Positions 1 through 8,867 are shown, counted from the stretch's first letter. The stretch: DNA of 64,000 nt from Alphaproteobacteria bacterium (GCA_027045875.1 JALUAG010000018.1:1-64000), one strand, 5' to 3'. Notes: generated by a model from the letters alone, not told the origin. Program-made: numbers and translations.

Positions 1-424
1 GGTAGGAGCGCAGGAGACGCGCCCGCCGCCGGGCGATCTCCTCGAGCACATCGGCGGTCTCCTCGTCGGCGTCGTGGGTCAGGGTGGTGCCGTCGCCGTT
101 TTCCTCTCCCTCGCCCTCGGCGGCGGCGCGGCTCTCGAGCTCGCGCTCGAGCCGCTCGAGTTCCTCGCGGTCGGCCTGGGGGATCTGGTAGTAGTCGGGA
201 TGGATCTCGCTGAAGGGCAGGAAGCCGTGGCGGTTGCCACCGTAGTCGATGAAGGCGGCTTGGAGCGAAGGCTCGACCCGGGTCACCTTGGCAAGATAGA
301 TGTTGCCCTTGAGCTGGCGCCTACTGGCGATTTCGACGTCGAAGTCGAGGAGGCGGTCCTCGTCGGCGATCACCACCCGGGTCTCCTCCGGGTGGGTCGC
401 GTCGATAAGCATGCGTTTCGTCAT
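1..424 (-). CDS. rne: Ribonuclease E/G, N-terminal part (gene continues beyond the window)
   Basis: About 141 residues are visible, starting with [18 protein letters not shown], the typical beginning of alphaproteobacterial RNase E. The stretch [20 protein letters not shown] followed by [17 protein letters not shown] is the S1 RNA-binding domain. It is then interrupted by an acidic, charged insertion, as is usual in alphaproteobacteria. The endonuclease core and the degradosome scaffold lie outside the window. RNase E initiates mRNA decay and processes rRNA and tRNA precursors. The gene is divergent from amiC, the same arrangement as in many alphaproteobacteria. The start ATG (422-424) follows no strong ribosome-binding site that I can see. 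Confidence 0.93.
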   Translation of the reverse strand, partial: MTKRMLIDATHPEETRVVIADEDRLLDFDVEIASRRQLKGNIYLAKVTRVEPSLQAAFIDYGGNRHGFLPFSEIHPDYYQIPQADREELERLERELESRAAAEGEGEENGDGTTLTHDADEETADVLEEIARRRARLLRSY

Positions 425-855
425 CTGTGAGAAGCTCCGACGGCCGCCCGGGCGGTGCCGAACGGCAGCGCGTCCGGGGGCGGCCATGCATTGCAGGTTG
501 CCGGACCGTCCGCCGCCGCTGGGGCACGGACAGCCGGTTGGGCCGTTGTTCGGTGCGGCGAGCCGGGCACGGCAGCGCATGCGGCGCGGCTCGGATACCC
601 GTCCACGGTGCGACCCGCATGGGGTCCTCGGGTGCACCCGGCGGCGAATGCACGTCCGTATCGAGAACGAAGCGGGATCCGGAAGTCCGACCGGGCGGTT
701 CCCGCAACGAACCCACGCCCGGATTGAATCGACGATCCCGTTCCATCTCGACGTTCACTATAATCCCTGTCACGAGGGGCCACAATCCGTTAATCTCGCC
801 CCGGACGACTGCCGGCTTTCGTGCATCGGACCTGCGAACGGGACAAGACCAGCCG
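425..855. other. Divergent intergenic region between rne and amiC
   Basis: This 431-base gap separates two divergent genes, so it should hold both promoters. It is long enough for a structured rne leader, which in enterobacteria mediates feedback control of rne. I can see many short GC-rich inverted repeats but no conserved leader fold I can name. Frames that stay open here show no recognisable protein and no good ribosome-binding site. The only clear promoter-like element is the TATAAT listed separately. Confidence 0.5.
736..764 (+). promoter_or_regulatory. Candidate promoter for amiC-mrcA
   Basis: A perfect TATAAT hexamer lies at 759-764. This is unusual in such GC-rich DNA. The -35 region at about 736-742 (TCCCGTT) is a poor match, so an activator may be needed. 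Transcription would start near 771 and leave a leader of about 85 bases before the amiC ATG at 856. Confidence 0.4.
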
Positions 856-2154
856 ATGATTTCGGGATGCATGCGGACCCTCCGCCTGCCGAAGGTCCGG
901 CCCGGGCCCGAACGGGTCCGGGTCGCCTCGGCCCTCGGTCCGGTTTTCGCGTTCGGGTTGATGCTCCTCGGCATGCCGCCCGCCGGCGCCGTCGCGGATC
1001 TGCCGGAGGTGCTCGGCATCCGTTTCGGCGTCCACGGAACGCGCACCCGCGTCGTTATGGATATGAGCCGGCGGACCAGTTTCAAGGTGCGGGCCCTCGA
1101 AGCGCCGCCACGGCTGGTGATCGAGCTGCCGGAGGTCCGCTGGCGGGTCCGGCCCCACCCCATGGCGCGACCGCGCGGTCTCGCCACCGCTCAGCGCTAC
1201 GGTCGTCTGCGGCCCGGCGCCTCCCGCCTGGTCGTGGACATCCGTCGCCCCTTCGCGGTGGTCGCCAGCCGGCTGCTGCCGCCGTCCGCCACGAGCCGCT
1301 ACTGGCGACTGGTCGTCGACCTCGCGCCCACTGGCCGCAGTACGCTGCCGCGGGTGGCCCGCGACCGCGGGCGGCGGCCGCCGGTGCCGGTGATGCGTCC
1401 CGACGGCGAGCCCGCCCTCGGAGAAATCGCCCCGGCGGCGCCGCCGGTGGCGCGCACGCTTCCGGAGACCCCCGTCATCGTCCTCGATCCCGGACACGGC
1501 GGCGTCGACCCGGGGACCCGCGGCGTCAACGGGGTCGACGAGAAGGAGGTGACCCTGGCCTTCGCCCGGGCGGTGCGTCGCGAGCTCCTGAAGAGCGGCC
1601 GCTACCGCGTCTTCCTCACCCGTTCCGATGACCGTTTCATCCCACTCCGCGAGCGGGTGCGCTTCGCCCAGGAGCGGGGCGCCGATCTCTTCATGTCGCT
1701 GCACGCCGACAGTATCGCCGACCCGACGATCGCCGGCGCCTCCGTCTACACGCTTTCGGAGACCGCCTCCGATGCGGAAGCAGCGCGGCTGGCGCGCAAG
1801 GAGAACAAGGTCGACATCCTGGCCGGCGTCGATCTCACCGGTCAGGATCCGATCGTCGCCAGCATCCTGATCGATCTCGCCTGGCGGGAGACCAACAACC
1901 GCTCCATCCGCTTCGCCGAACTCCTCACCGAAGAGCTCGGGCGGGTCATCCGTCTGCTGCGGCGCAACCGCCGCTTCGCGGGCTTCGTCGTCCTCAAATC
2001 GCCGGAGACCCCTTCCGTTCTGATCGAACTCGGCTATCTCTCCAACGAGCGGAACGCGGCGCTTCTGACCGAGCCCGGCTATCGCCAGCGGGTGGCGGTG
2101 GCCGTACGGCGAGCCGTCGATCGCTATTTCGACGGCCTGAAGCCGCCGCTCTGA
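856..2154 (+). CDS. amiC: N-acetylmuramoyl-L-alanine amidase, AmiC type (AMIN + Amidase_3)
   Basis: A 432-residue periplasmic enzyme that cleaves the amide bond between MurNAc and the stem peptide to split septal peptidoglycan. It begins with a basic n-region and a hydrophobic stretch (FAFGLMLLGMPPAGAVA) that fits a signal peptide. An AMIN domain follows (about 45-160), which targets division sites, then a proline-rich linker. The C-terminal Amidase_3 domain carries the zinc motifs DPGHGGVDPG, the following Glu, SLHADS, and the catalytic IELGYLSN. I chose ATG 856 because it sits just before the signal peptide; longer in-frame starts give an arginine-rich non-protein-like extension. mrcA starts 27 bases downstream, so the two are probably co-transcribed. 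Confidence 0.92.
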   Translation: MISGCMRTLRLPKVRPGPERVRVASALGPVFAFGLMLLGMPPAGAVADLPEVLGIRFGVHGTRTRVVMDMSRRTSFKVRALEAPPRLVIELPEVRWRVRPHPMARPRGLATAQRYGRLRPGASRLVVDIRRPFAVVASRLLPPSATSRYWRLVVDLAPTGRSTLPRVARDRGRRPPVPVMRPDGEPALGEIAPAAPPVARTLPETPVIVLDPGHGGVDPGTRGVNGVDEKEVTLAFARAVRRELLKSGRYRVFLTRSDDRFIPLRERVRFAQERGADLFMSLHADSIADPTIAGASVYTLSETASDAEAARLARKENKVDILAGVDLTGQDPIVASILIDLAWRETNNRSIRFAELLTEELGRVIRLLRRNRRFAGFVVLKSPETPSVLIELGYLSNERNAALLTEPGYRQRVAVAVRRAVDRYFDGLKPPL

Positions 2155-2181
2155 GATGGTCCGAGCCGAGAGCCCGATGCG

Positions 2182-4599
2182 ATGGCGCGCCGCTTCTTCC
2201 GGCTGATTGCAGGTCTGGCCCTGACGAGCCTGACCCTCCTGCTGCTGGCGGGCGGGGGGCTCGCCTATCTGGTCTGGCGCTACGACCGGGATCTTCCCGA
2301 CTATCGTCAGCTCGCCGACTACCGGCCGCCCACGGTGACCCGCGTCCACGCCGGCGACGGCCGGCTGCTGGCCGAATACGCCCGCGAGAAGCGGGTCTTC
2401 GTGCCCGTCTCGGCGATCCCGGCACGTGTCAAGAACGCCTTCGTCGCCGCCGAGGACAAGAACTTTTACCGGCATTTCGGCATCGACCCGCTGGGGATCG
2501 TCCGGGCGGCGATCGACAATCTGCGCCGGCTGCGCGAAAACCGGCGGCCGGTGGGCGCCTCCACAATCACCCAGCAGGTGGCCAAGAACTTCCTGCTCAG
2601 CAACGAGGTCTCGATCGAGCGCAAGATCAGGGAAGCGATCCTGGCGATCCGCATGGAGCGGACCTTCACCAAGGATCACATCCTCGAGCTCTACCTGAAC
2701 CAGATTTTCCTCGGCCGGCGCTCCTACGGCGTCGCTGCGGCGGCCCTCAACTATTTCGACAAATCCCTGGACGAGCTCACGATCGGCGAGGCGGCGTTCC
2801 TCGCCGGCCTGCCCAAGGCCCCCTCGCGCTACGATCCCGAGCGCAACCCCGAGGCCGCCTACCAGCGCCGCGACTACGTCATCGGCCGCATGCTGGAGGA
2901 CGGCTACATCACCCCCGAAGAGGCCGCGGCCGCCCGCGCCGAGCCGCTGGTGCTGCGTGCCCGCGGCGCCACCGAGATCGCGCGCGCCGACTTCTTCGTC
3001 GAAGAGGTGCGGCGCCGGCTCGTCGAACAGTTCGGCGAGGAGGGGTTCTACGAGGGCGGCCTGTCGGTGCGCACCACCGTCCTGCCCAGACTGCAGGAGA
3101 TCGCCGACCGCGCCCTCCGCGACGGGCTCGCCGCTTACGACCGCCGGCGCGGCGGCTGGCGCGGCCCGCTCGGCCGCATCGACCTCGCCGCGGAGACCGA
3201 CTGGGCCGCCGCCCTGCGGCGTTTCGATCCCGGCTTCGAGCTCCTCCACTGGCGCAAGGCGATGGTCCTGGAGGCGAGCGCCGAGCGCGCCCGGCTCGGC
3301 TTCGCGGACGGCTCGACGGGTGAACTGCCCTTCGAAGGGGTCGCCTGGGCGCGTCCGCGGCTCGAGAACGGCGGTCTCGGCGCCGAACCGCGCCGCGTCA
3401 CCGACGTGCTGGCGCCGGGCGACGTGATCCTCGTCGAAGCGCACGGCGAGCGAGGCTGGGCGCTGCGGCAGCGGCCGCAGGTGGAGGGGGCGCTGGTGGC
3501 GATGGATCCGCACACCGGCCGGGTCCTGGCCATGAGCGGCGGCTTCAGCTTCCGTCAGAGCCAGTTCAACCGGGCGACCCAGGCCAAGCGACAGCCGGGT
3601 TCGGCCTTCAAGCCCTTCGTCTATCTGGCGGCCCTCGAGGCCGGCCTGACGCCGGCCAGCATCATCCTCGACGCGCCCATCGTGGTGGACCAGGGGCCGG
3701 GTCTGCCGAAATGGAAGCCCGCCAACTACAGCGACCGGTTCTACGGTCCCTCGACCCTGCGCCTCGGCCTCGAGAAATCGCGCAATCTGATGACCGTGCG
3801 TCTGGCGCAGGAGATCGGCATGGAGCGGGTGGCGGAGGTCGCCGGCCGCTTCGGCATCGGCGAGGGGATGACGCCGCTGCTGTCCTCCGCCCTCGGCTCC
3901 AACGAGGTGACGCTCCTGCGTCTGACGACCGCCTACGCCATGCTGGTCAACGGCGGTCGGCGCGTGGAGCCGCTGTTCGTCGAACGCATCCAGGACCGCT
4001 TCGGCCGCACCGTGCTCCGGGCCGACCCGCGCCCCTGCGAGGGCTGCGCCGCCGAGTCCTGGAACGGCGGCCCGCCCCCGCCCCTACCCGAGCGGCGCGA
4101 GAGGGTTGTCGACCCGCGGATCGCCTACCAGATCGTGCACATGCTCGAAGGGGTCGTGGAGCGCGGCACCGGTCGCCGGGCCCGGGATCTCGGCCGCCCG
4201 CTGGCGGGCAAGACGGGCACCACCAACGAGAGCCGCGATGCCTGGTTCATGGGCTTTTCGCCCGATCTCGCCGTGGGGGTGTGGGTCGGCTTCGACGTAC
4301 CGAAAAGCCTCGGCCGCCGCGAGACCGGGGCCAGCGTGGCCCTGCCCATCTGGAAGGAATTCATGGGCGAGGCCCTCGAAGGACAGCCCCCGACGCCGTT
4401 CCGCATGCCGCCCGGGGTGGTCAACGTGCGGATCGACGCCGACACCGGCCTCCTGCCCGGACCGGGCACCGAGCGGGTGATCGTCGAGGCCTTCCTGCCC
4501 GGCACCGAGCCTGTTAAGACCAGCCCGCCGCGTCTGGCGGCCGAGAGCGGCCCCGGCCTGCCGGCGCAACCGGAGGCGGCGACCGGCGGCCTCTACTGA
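2182..4599 (+). CDS. mrcA: Penicillin-binding protein 1A, bifunctional glycosyltransferase/transpeptidase
   Basis: An 805-residue class A PBP that polymerises lipid II and cross-links the glycan strands. One N-terminal membrane helix (about 8-30) is followed by a GT51 transglycosylase domain with EDKNFYRHFGIDPLGIVRA and STITQQVAKN. An OB-like insert separates it from the penicillin-binding domain. All three transpeptidase motifs are present: SAFK (nucleophile Ser), SRN, and KTGTT. Length and order match the PBP1A family. It lies between amiC and prfB, the common alphaproteobacterial arrangement, so cell-wall synthesis and hydrolysis are transcribed together. Confidence 0.96.
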   Translation: MARRFFRLIAGLALTSLTLLLLAGGGLAYLVWRYDRDLPDYRQLADYRPPTVTRVHAGDGRLLAEYAREKRVFVPVSAIPARVKNAFVAAEDKNFYRHFGIDPLGIVRAAIDNLRRLRENRRPVGASTITQQVAKNFLLSNEVSIERKIREAILAIRMERTFTKDHILELYLNQIFLGRRSYGVAAAALNYFDKSLDELTIGEAAFLAGLPKAPSRYDPERNPEAAYQRRDYVIGRMLEDGYITPEEAAAARAEPLVLRARGATEIARADFFVEEVRRRLVEQFGEEGFYEGGLSVRTTVLPRLQEIADRALRDGLAAYDRRRGGWRGPLGRIDLAAETDWAAALRRFDPGFELLHWRKAMVLEASAERARLGFADGSTGELPFEGVAWARPRLENGGLGAEPRRVTDVLAPGDVILVEAHGERGWALRQRPQVEGALVAMDPHTGRVLAMSGGFSFRQSQFNRATQAKRQPGSAFKPFVYLAALEAGLTPASIILDAPIVVDQGPGLPKWKPANYSDRFYGPSTLRLGLEKSRNLMTVRLAQEIGMERVAEVAGRFGIGEGMTPLLSSALGSNEVTLLRLTTAYAMLVNGGRRVEPLFVERIQDRFGRTVLRADPRPCEGCAAESWNGGPPPPLPERRERVVDPRIAYQIVHMLEGVVERGTGRRARDLGRPLAGKTGTTNESRDAWFMGFSPDLAVGVWVGFDVPKSLGRRETGASVALPIWKEFMGEALEGQPPTPFRMPPGVVNVRIDADTGLLPGPGTERVIVEAFLPGTEPVKTSPPRLAAESGPGLPAQPEAATGGLY

Positions 4600-4638
4600 G
4601 GCGGTGTGGCGGGCGAGCGGAGAGACGAGAGGACCATC

Positions 4639-5782
4639 ATGCGCGCCGAACATGCCCATCTGGTCGACGAGGTCCGACAGGGACTGACCCTCCTGCGGAG
4701 GCATCTTTAACTGGGATCGGGCCCTCCTGCGCCTCCAGGAACTGGACAGTCTGGCCGAGGATCCGAAGCTCTGGGAGGATCCCGAGCGGGCCCAGCAGCT
4801 GATGCGCGAGCGCACGCGTCTCGCCCAGGCCGTCGAGCGCCAGAAGGCCCTCGAGAAGGCCCTCGAGGACGCGGTCGATCTCGCCGAGCTGGCGGAGGCC
4901 GAGGCGGACGAGGCGATCCTCGAGGAGGTGGGGCGGGAACTCGCCGACCTGCGCGAGAAGGTGCAGCGGCTGCAGCTCGAGAGTCTGCTCTCGGGCGAGG
5001 CCGACCGCAACGACTGCTATCTCCAGGTCAACGCCGGCGCCGGCGGCACCGAATCGCAGGACTGGGCGGAGATGCTCCTGCGCATGTACGTGCGCTGGGC
5101 CGAGGCGCACGGCTACAAGGTGGAGCTGGTCGAGGAGACGCCGGGCGAGGAGGCGGGGATCAAGTCCGCCACCATCAAGATCGTCGGCGACAACGCCTAC
5201 GGCTGGCTCAAGCACGAATCGGGCGTGCACCGGCTGGTGCGGATCTCCCCCTTCGACAGCCAGGCGCGGCGGCACACGAGCTTCGCCAGCGTCTGGGTCT
5301 ATCCGGTGATCGACGATTCGATCGAGGTGCAGATCGACGAGAAGGACCTCAAGATCGACACCTACCGCGCCTCGGGGGCCGGCGGGCAGCACGTCAACCG
5401 GACCGATTCGGCGGTCCGCATCACCCATCTGCCCACCGGCATCGTGGTCCAGTGCCAGAACGACCGCTCCCAGCACCGCAACCGGGCGCAGGCGATGGCC
5501 ATGCTCAAGGCGCGGCTCTACGAGCTCGAACTGCAGAAGCGGCGCGCCGAACAGGAGGCGCAGGAGGCGCAGAAGACGGACATCGGCTGGGGCCACCAGA
5601 TCCGGTCCTACGTCCTCCATCCCTACAAGATGGTCAAGGATCTGCGCACCGGGGTGGAGACCGGCAACGCCCAGGCGGTCCTCGACGGCGATCTCGATCC
5701 CTTCCTCGAGGCGGCGCTGGCCCTCGGCGTTTCGAACAAGCGTCCCGAGGAGGCCCGGGCGGAGGGGGCCGCGGCCTCCTAG
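4639..5782 (+). CDS. prfB: Peptide chain release factor 2, expressed by programmed +1 frameshift
   Basis: RF2 terminates translation at UGA and UAA. The first 23 codons start at ATG 4639 and stop at an in-frame UAA (4708-4710). The rest is read in the +1 frame from 4709, giving about 380 residues. The joined product reads RRHL then [10 protein letters not shown], which aligns with the family pattern L-(D/N)-(Y/W)-D at this point. The body carries the RF2 discriminator SPF (in [12 protein letters not shown]) and the GGQ catalytic motif ([16 protein letters not shown]). The frameshift cassette is described separately. The stop is UAA rather than the usual UGA, so the product carries Asn where the canonical shift gives Asp. 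An internal ATG at 4802 also opens the frame but would drop the conserved N-terminal domain. Confidence 0.95.
4696..4711 (+). promoter_or_regulatory. prfB +1 recoding signal: internal Shine-Dalgarno, CTT slip codon, TAA stop
   Basis: CGGAGG (4696-4701) is an internal Shine-Dalgarno sequence. Three bases (CAT) separate it from CTT (4705-4707), followed by TAA C. Spacing is identical to the well-known E. coli cassette (SD-UAU-CUU-UGA-C). Slippage of the CUU-decoding tRNA to UUU skips one base. The stop here is UAA instead of UGA. Confidence 0.9.
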
Positions 5783-5810
5783 GACCGCGCCCGTTCTTCC
5801 CCACCGATCC

Positions 5811-7115
5811 ATGACGCGCGCGAACGATCCGCTGGCGGCGCTGCTGGCTGGGCGCATGCCCGACCCCGACGGCGGGGGCGTGCTGCCGCCGCCCACCACC
5901 CGCGTCGCCATCGCCGACAGCCTCGCCGGCCGCGAGGCGGAGCTCGTCTGCGAGCTCGGTTTCGACGGGCGCCTGGCGATCGTCTTCGATCCGGATACCG
6001 AACGGGCGCTGGGCCGGCGGGTGGCGGCGGCGCTCTCGCGCATCGCGCGGACCGAGGTGCTGCGCCTTCCCCGCCGCCCTCACGCCGATCTCGCCATTGC
6101 CGAGCGGATCGCCGCGGAGGCCGGCGGCTGCCGCGCTCTCGTCGCCGTCGGCTCGGGCACGGTCAACGATCTCTGCAAGCTCGCCGCCGCCCGCCTCGGC
6201 CGTCCCTGCGCCGTCTTCGCCACGGCGCCCTCGATGAACGGCTACGTTTCGGCCAACGCCGCCATCACCGTGGCGGGGCACAAGCGTTCGCTGGCGGCGG
6301 TTCCGCCCGCCGGCGCCTTCTTCGATCTCGAGGTGCTGGCGGCGGCGCCGGTGCGGCTGATCCGGGCCGGGCTCGGCGACAGCCTGTGCCGGAGCACCGC
6401 CCAGGCCGACTGGCTGCTCTCCCACCTCCTGCTCGGCACTCCCTACCGCGAGGCGCCCTTCGCCCTGCTCGCCGCCGACGAGCCCGCCCTTCTCGAGGGG
6501 GCGGCGGCACTGGCGGCGGGGGACCGCGAGGCGGTGCGCCGTCTCGTCCGCACCCTGCTCCTGTCGGGCTTCGGCATGACCCTCTGCGGCGGCAGTCAGC
6601 CGGCGAGCCAGGGGGAACATCTGATCAGCCACCATATCGAGATGATGGCACCGCGCGGACGGGCGCTGCCGCTCCACGGCGAGCAGATCGCCGTCACCAC
6701 CCTGACGATGGCGCGTCTGCAGGAGCGCATGCTGGCCGACGGGCCGCCGCCCCTGCTGCCGACCCGCATCGACCGTGCCGCGCTCGAGGCCCATTTCGGC
6801 CGGGAGCTCGGCCGCTCCTGCTGGCGGGCCTTCGCTCCCAAGCGCCTCGATGCCGCCCGCGCGGCCCGGCTCGGGGAACGGCTGCGGGAGATCTGGCCCG
6901 GGCTCGCGGCCCGCATCGAAGCCGTCGCGGTGCCCTCGAACCGGCTCGACGCCGTCCTCGCGGCGGCCGGCGCGCCGCGCCGTCCCGCCGATCTCGGCTG
7001 GTCGGACGGCTTCTATCGCGACGCGGTGCGCTACGCGCGCACCCTGCGCGACCGCTTCGGTTTTCTCGATCTGGCCGCCGAGAGCGGCCGTCTCGAGCGA
7101 TTCCTCGCGGACTGA
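5811..7115 (+). CDS. sn-glycerol-1-phosphate dehydrogenase-like protein (EgsA/AraM family)
   Basis: A 434-residue member of the iron/zinc alcohol dehydrogenase superfamily. The family reduces dihydroxyacetone phosphate to glycerol-1-phosphate with NAD(P)H. The nucleotide-binding motif GSGTVNDLCK, the metal-ligand region AGLGDSL, the second histidine in GEHLISHHIE and the third in LHGEQI are all visible, so the site looks intact. The stretch ATAPSMNGYVSANAAIT is characteristic of this subfamily. It follows prfB by 28 bases on the same strand and converges with fliP. Homologues occur in Rhodospirillales, but the physiological role there is not known to me. A relative acting on another glycerol-like substrate cannot be excluded. 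Confidence 0.8.
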   Translation: MTRANDPLAALLAGRMPDPDGGGVLPPPTTRVAIADSLAGREAELVCELGFDGRLAIVFDPDTERALGRRVAAALSRIARTEVLRLPRRPHADLAIAERIAAEAGGCRALVAVGSGTVNDLCKLAAARLGRPCAVFATAPSMNGYVSANAAITVAGHKRSLAAVPPAGAFFDLEVLAAAPVRLIRAGLGDSLCRSTAQADWLLSHLLLGTPYREAPFALLAADEPALLEGAAALAAGDREAVRRLVRTLLLSGFGMTLCGGSQPASQGEHLISHHIEMMAPRGRALPLHGEQIAVTTLTMARLQERMLADGPPPLLPTRIDRAALEAHFGRELGRSCWRAFAPKRLDAARAARLGERLREIWPGLAARIEAVAVPSNRLDAVLAAAGAPRRPADLGWSDGFYRDAVRYARTLRDRFGFLDLAAESGRLERFLAD

Positions 7116-7127
7116 AGGGGCGCGCCG

Positions 7128-7871
7128 TCAACCGCCGAACCCCTCCACCAGATTGCCCACCACGAGGTACCAGCCGTCCACCAGCACGAAGAAGATGAGC
7201 TTGAAGGGCATGGAGATCATGATGGGCGGCAGCATCATCATGCCCATCGACATGAGGATCGAGGCGATCACGAGATCGATGACGAGGAACGGCAGATAGA
7301 GCAGGAAGCCGATCTCGAAGGCCTTCCTGAGCTCGCTGATCATGAAGGCGGGCACCAGCACCCGGTAGGGGGTGGCCTCGGGATCCTCGCCGGGCTCGAT
7401 GCCGGCGATGCCGTAGAAGAGGGCCAGATCCTTCTCCCGCGTCTGCTTGAGCATGAAGCTGCGGAAAGGCGCCGCCGAACGCTCGAGGGCGGTGGCGGTG
7501 TCGATCTGCTCCCGCATCAGGGGCTCGATCCCCTCCCGCCAGGACTGCTCGAAGGTCGGCGCCATGACGAAGAAGGTCAGGAACAGGGCGAGCCCCAGCA
7601 GCACCACGTTGGGGGGCGACTGCTGCAGGCCGATGGCGCTGCGCAGGAAGGACAGGGCGATGACGATGCGGGTGAAGGAAGTCACCATCACCAGCACCGA
7701 GGGGGCGAGACTGAGCCCGGTGATCAGCAGCACGAGGCGGACGAGCTGGCCGGTCAGGGTGCCCTGGTCGGCGCCGAGATCGAGGGTCAGGGACTGGGCG
7801 CCGGCCTCGCCCGCCGCGAGCAGCAGCAAAAGGCCCGCGCCGAGCAGCGCAGGGACGTCAGCCCGCCGCAT
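7128..7871 (-). CDS. fliP: Flagellar type III export gate protein FliP
   Basis: A 247-residue inner-membrane protein of the flagellar export gate. An N-terminal signal-like segment (ALLGAGLLLLLAAGEAGAQS) is followed by the conserved FliP core: SLAPSVLVMVTSFTRIVIAL, LRSAIGLQQSPPNVVLLGL, FMLKQTREKDLALF, and SELRKAFEIGFLLYLPFLVI. The ending MSMGMMMLPPIMISMPFKL is diagnostic. I chose ATG 7869-7871 rather than an upstream start, giving a normal signal peptide and a 14-base overlap with fliO. It is the last gene of the short flagellar cluster that starts at 8814. Confidence 0.96.
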   Translation of the reverse strand: MRRADVPALLGAGLLLLLAAGEAGAQSLTLDLGADQGTLTGQLVRLVLLITGLSLAPSVLVMVTSFTRIVIALSFLRSAIGLQQSPPNVVLLGLALFLTFFVMAPTFEQSWREGIEPLMREQIDTATALERSAAPFRSFMLKQTREKDLALFYGIAGIEPGEDPEATPYRVLVPAFMISELRKAFEIGFLLYLPFLVIDLVIASILMSMGMMMLPPIMISMPFKLIFFVLVDGWYLVVGNLVEGFGG

Positions 7872-8163
7872 CGGCCGCCTTCCCCTCCCCGGCTTCCCGG
7901 TCGGCGTAGCTGTCCAGGAGACAGGCACCGCCCGCGGTGGTCACCACCAGATAGCGCCTGCCACCGCAGCGCAGAAGGCTCGCCCGGCTGCGGTTGTCGA
8001 GGATGCGCGTGGCCAGGAGCTCGATCCGCTGGTCGCCGCCCGGCGTCATCGAGAACCGGGGCGCGAGCCAGCGCAGCCCGGCGGCCAGCAGCAGCATGAG
8101 GCCGAGGACCAGCGCCAGGGCCAGCAGGGTGTCCACACCGAAGAGCGTGGGCGCCTCGCCCAT
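7858..8163 (-). CDS. fliO: Flagellar biosynthesis protein FliO (MopB family)
   Basis: A 101-residue protein with one membrane helix (LLALALVLGLMLLLAAGLRWL) and a short cytoplasmic domain ending QRIELLATRILDNRSRASLL and RYLVVTTAGG, as in FliO. FliO helps FliP assemble into the export gate. It overlaps fliP and sits five bases after the upstream small gene, consistent with translational coupling. The sequence is weakly conserved in general, so context carries part of the call. Confidence 0.85.
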   Translation of the reverse strand: MGEAPTLFGVDTLLALALVLGLMLLLAAGLRWLAPRFSMTPGGDQRIELLATRILDNRSRASLLRCGGRRYLVVTTAGGACLLDSYADREAGEGKAADAAG

Positions 8164-8168
8164 GCCCG

Positions 8169-8525
8169 TCAGCCCTCGCCCCGGTTGCCGGCGTAGGCGG
8201 CGATCGCCTGCCGCCGCGTCCCCAGATCGGCGAGCTGACCGCCGAGCCGGTCGCGCATCTCGGTCGCGCCGACGACGAGAGCCGACACCTCGTCGAGAAG
8301 GCCGAGCAGCTTGAGCCGGGCGGAGGGAAGCTGCTCCGCCGTCGCCTCCCCGAGGGCCGCCAACGCGCGATCGACGAGGCTCGCCGTGGCCTCGAGGTCC
8401 GGCACCTCCCCGGCGGCCAGGGCGGCGCGCGCCCGCGCCACCGCCGCCACCGCCTCCTCCAGCAGCTCGCCGAGGCCGGGCGCCGACGGCCCGGAGGCGT
8501 CAGGTGGCCGGCGGTCCTCAGCCAT
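8169..8525 (-). CDS. Small helical protein in the flagellar cluster, function unknown
   Basis: A 118-residue protein rich in Ala, Glu and Leu with long predicted helices (GELLEEAVAAVARARAALAA; LPSARLKLLGLLDEVSALVV). No catalytic motif, signal peptide or membrane segment is visible. It starts inside the end of the FlhB-like gene (ATG 8523-8525) and stops five bases before fliO, so it is part of the operon. Size, helical content and position suggest a flagellar export chaperone such as a FlgN or FliT analogue, but no sequence feature proves this. I prefer the MAEDRR start because the longer version begins inside the preceding gene with an arginine-rich stretch. Confidence 0.65.
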   Translation of the reverse strand: MAEDRRPPDASGPSAPGLGELLEEAVAAVARARAALAAGEVPDLEATASLVDRALAALGEATAEQLPSARLKLLGLLDEVSALVVGATEMRDRLGGQLADLGTRRQAIAAYAGNRGEG

Positions 8526-8814
8526 CGCCCCGCCCTCCCTCGGGCGCCTCCGCCCTACGCTCGGCATCCAGCCGGTACAGCGCCGCCAGGATCGCGGCCA
8601 CGGCGGCGAAGGCCTCCGTCGGAATGGCGGAACCCGGCGCGATCCGTGCCAGCAGTTCGGCGAGACCCGGATCCCGGCGCACCGGAATGCCGTGCTCGGC
8701 CGCCAGTTTCAGGATCTGTTCGGCGATCAGGCCGCGACCACGCGCCGTCACGCAGGGCAGTTCGCCGCCCCCCGGATCGTAGCGCAGGGCCACCGCCGTG
8801 GTCTCGTCGGGCAC
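8518..8814 (-). CDS. Stand-alone FlhB C-terminal domain protein (FlhX/YlqH-like)
   Basis: About 98 residues matching only the cytoplasmic C-terminal domain of FlhB/YscU export-switch proteins: AVALRYDPGGGELPCVTARG, then AEQILKLAAEHGIPVRRDP and AIPTEAFAAVAAILAALYRL. The self-cleaving NPTH motif of true FlhB is absent: the loop reads RYDPG after a missing segment. No membrane part is encoded. I place the start at GTG 8812-8814, which has AAGGAG eight bases upstream. An ATG at 8874 would overlap the CtrA site. Such small FlhB homologues can partly replace the FlhB C-domain in other bacteria. It is the first gene of the operon. Confidence 0.82.
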   Translation of the reverse strand: MPDETTAVALRYDPGGGELPCVTARGRGLIAEQILKLAAEHGIPVRRDPGLAELLARIAPGSAIPTEAFAAVAAILAALYRLDAERRAEAPEGGRGDG

Positions 8815-8867
8815 GCTCGCCACTCCTTGCCGTCGTCTGCGGGCGAGGCAAATATCCGCCGGTGTGG

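Noticed and set aside
790-3513. A 907-codon open frame antisense to amiC and mrcA
   Set aside because: It has no recognisable domain and its residue composition (many Ala, Gly, Arg, Asp, His) is what codon position bias in GC-rich genes produces on the opposite strand. mrcA on the other strand is unmistakable.
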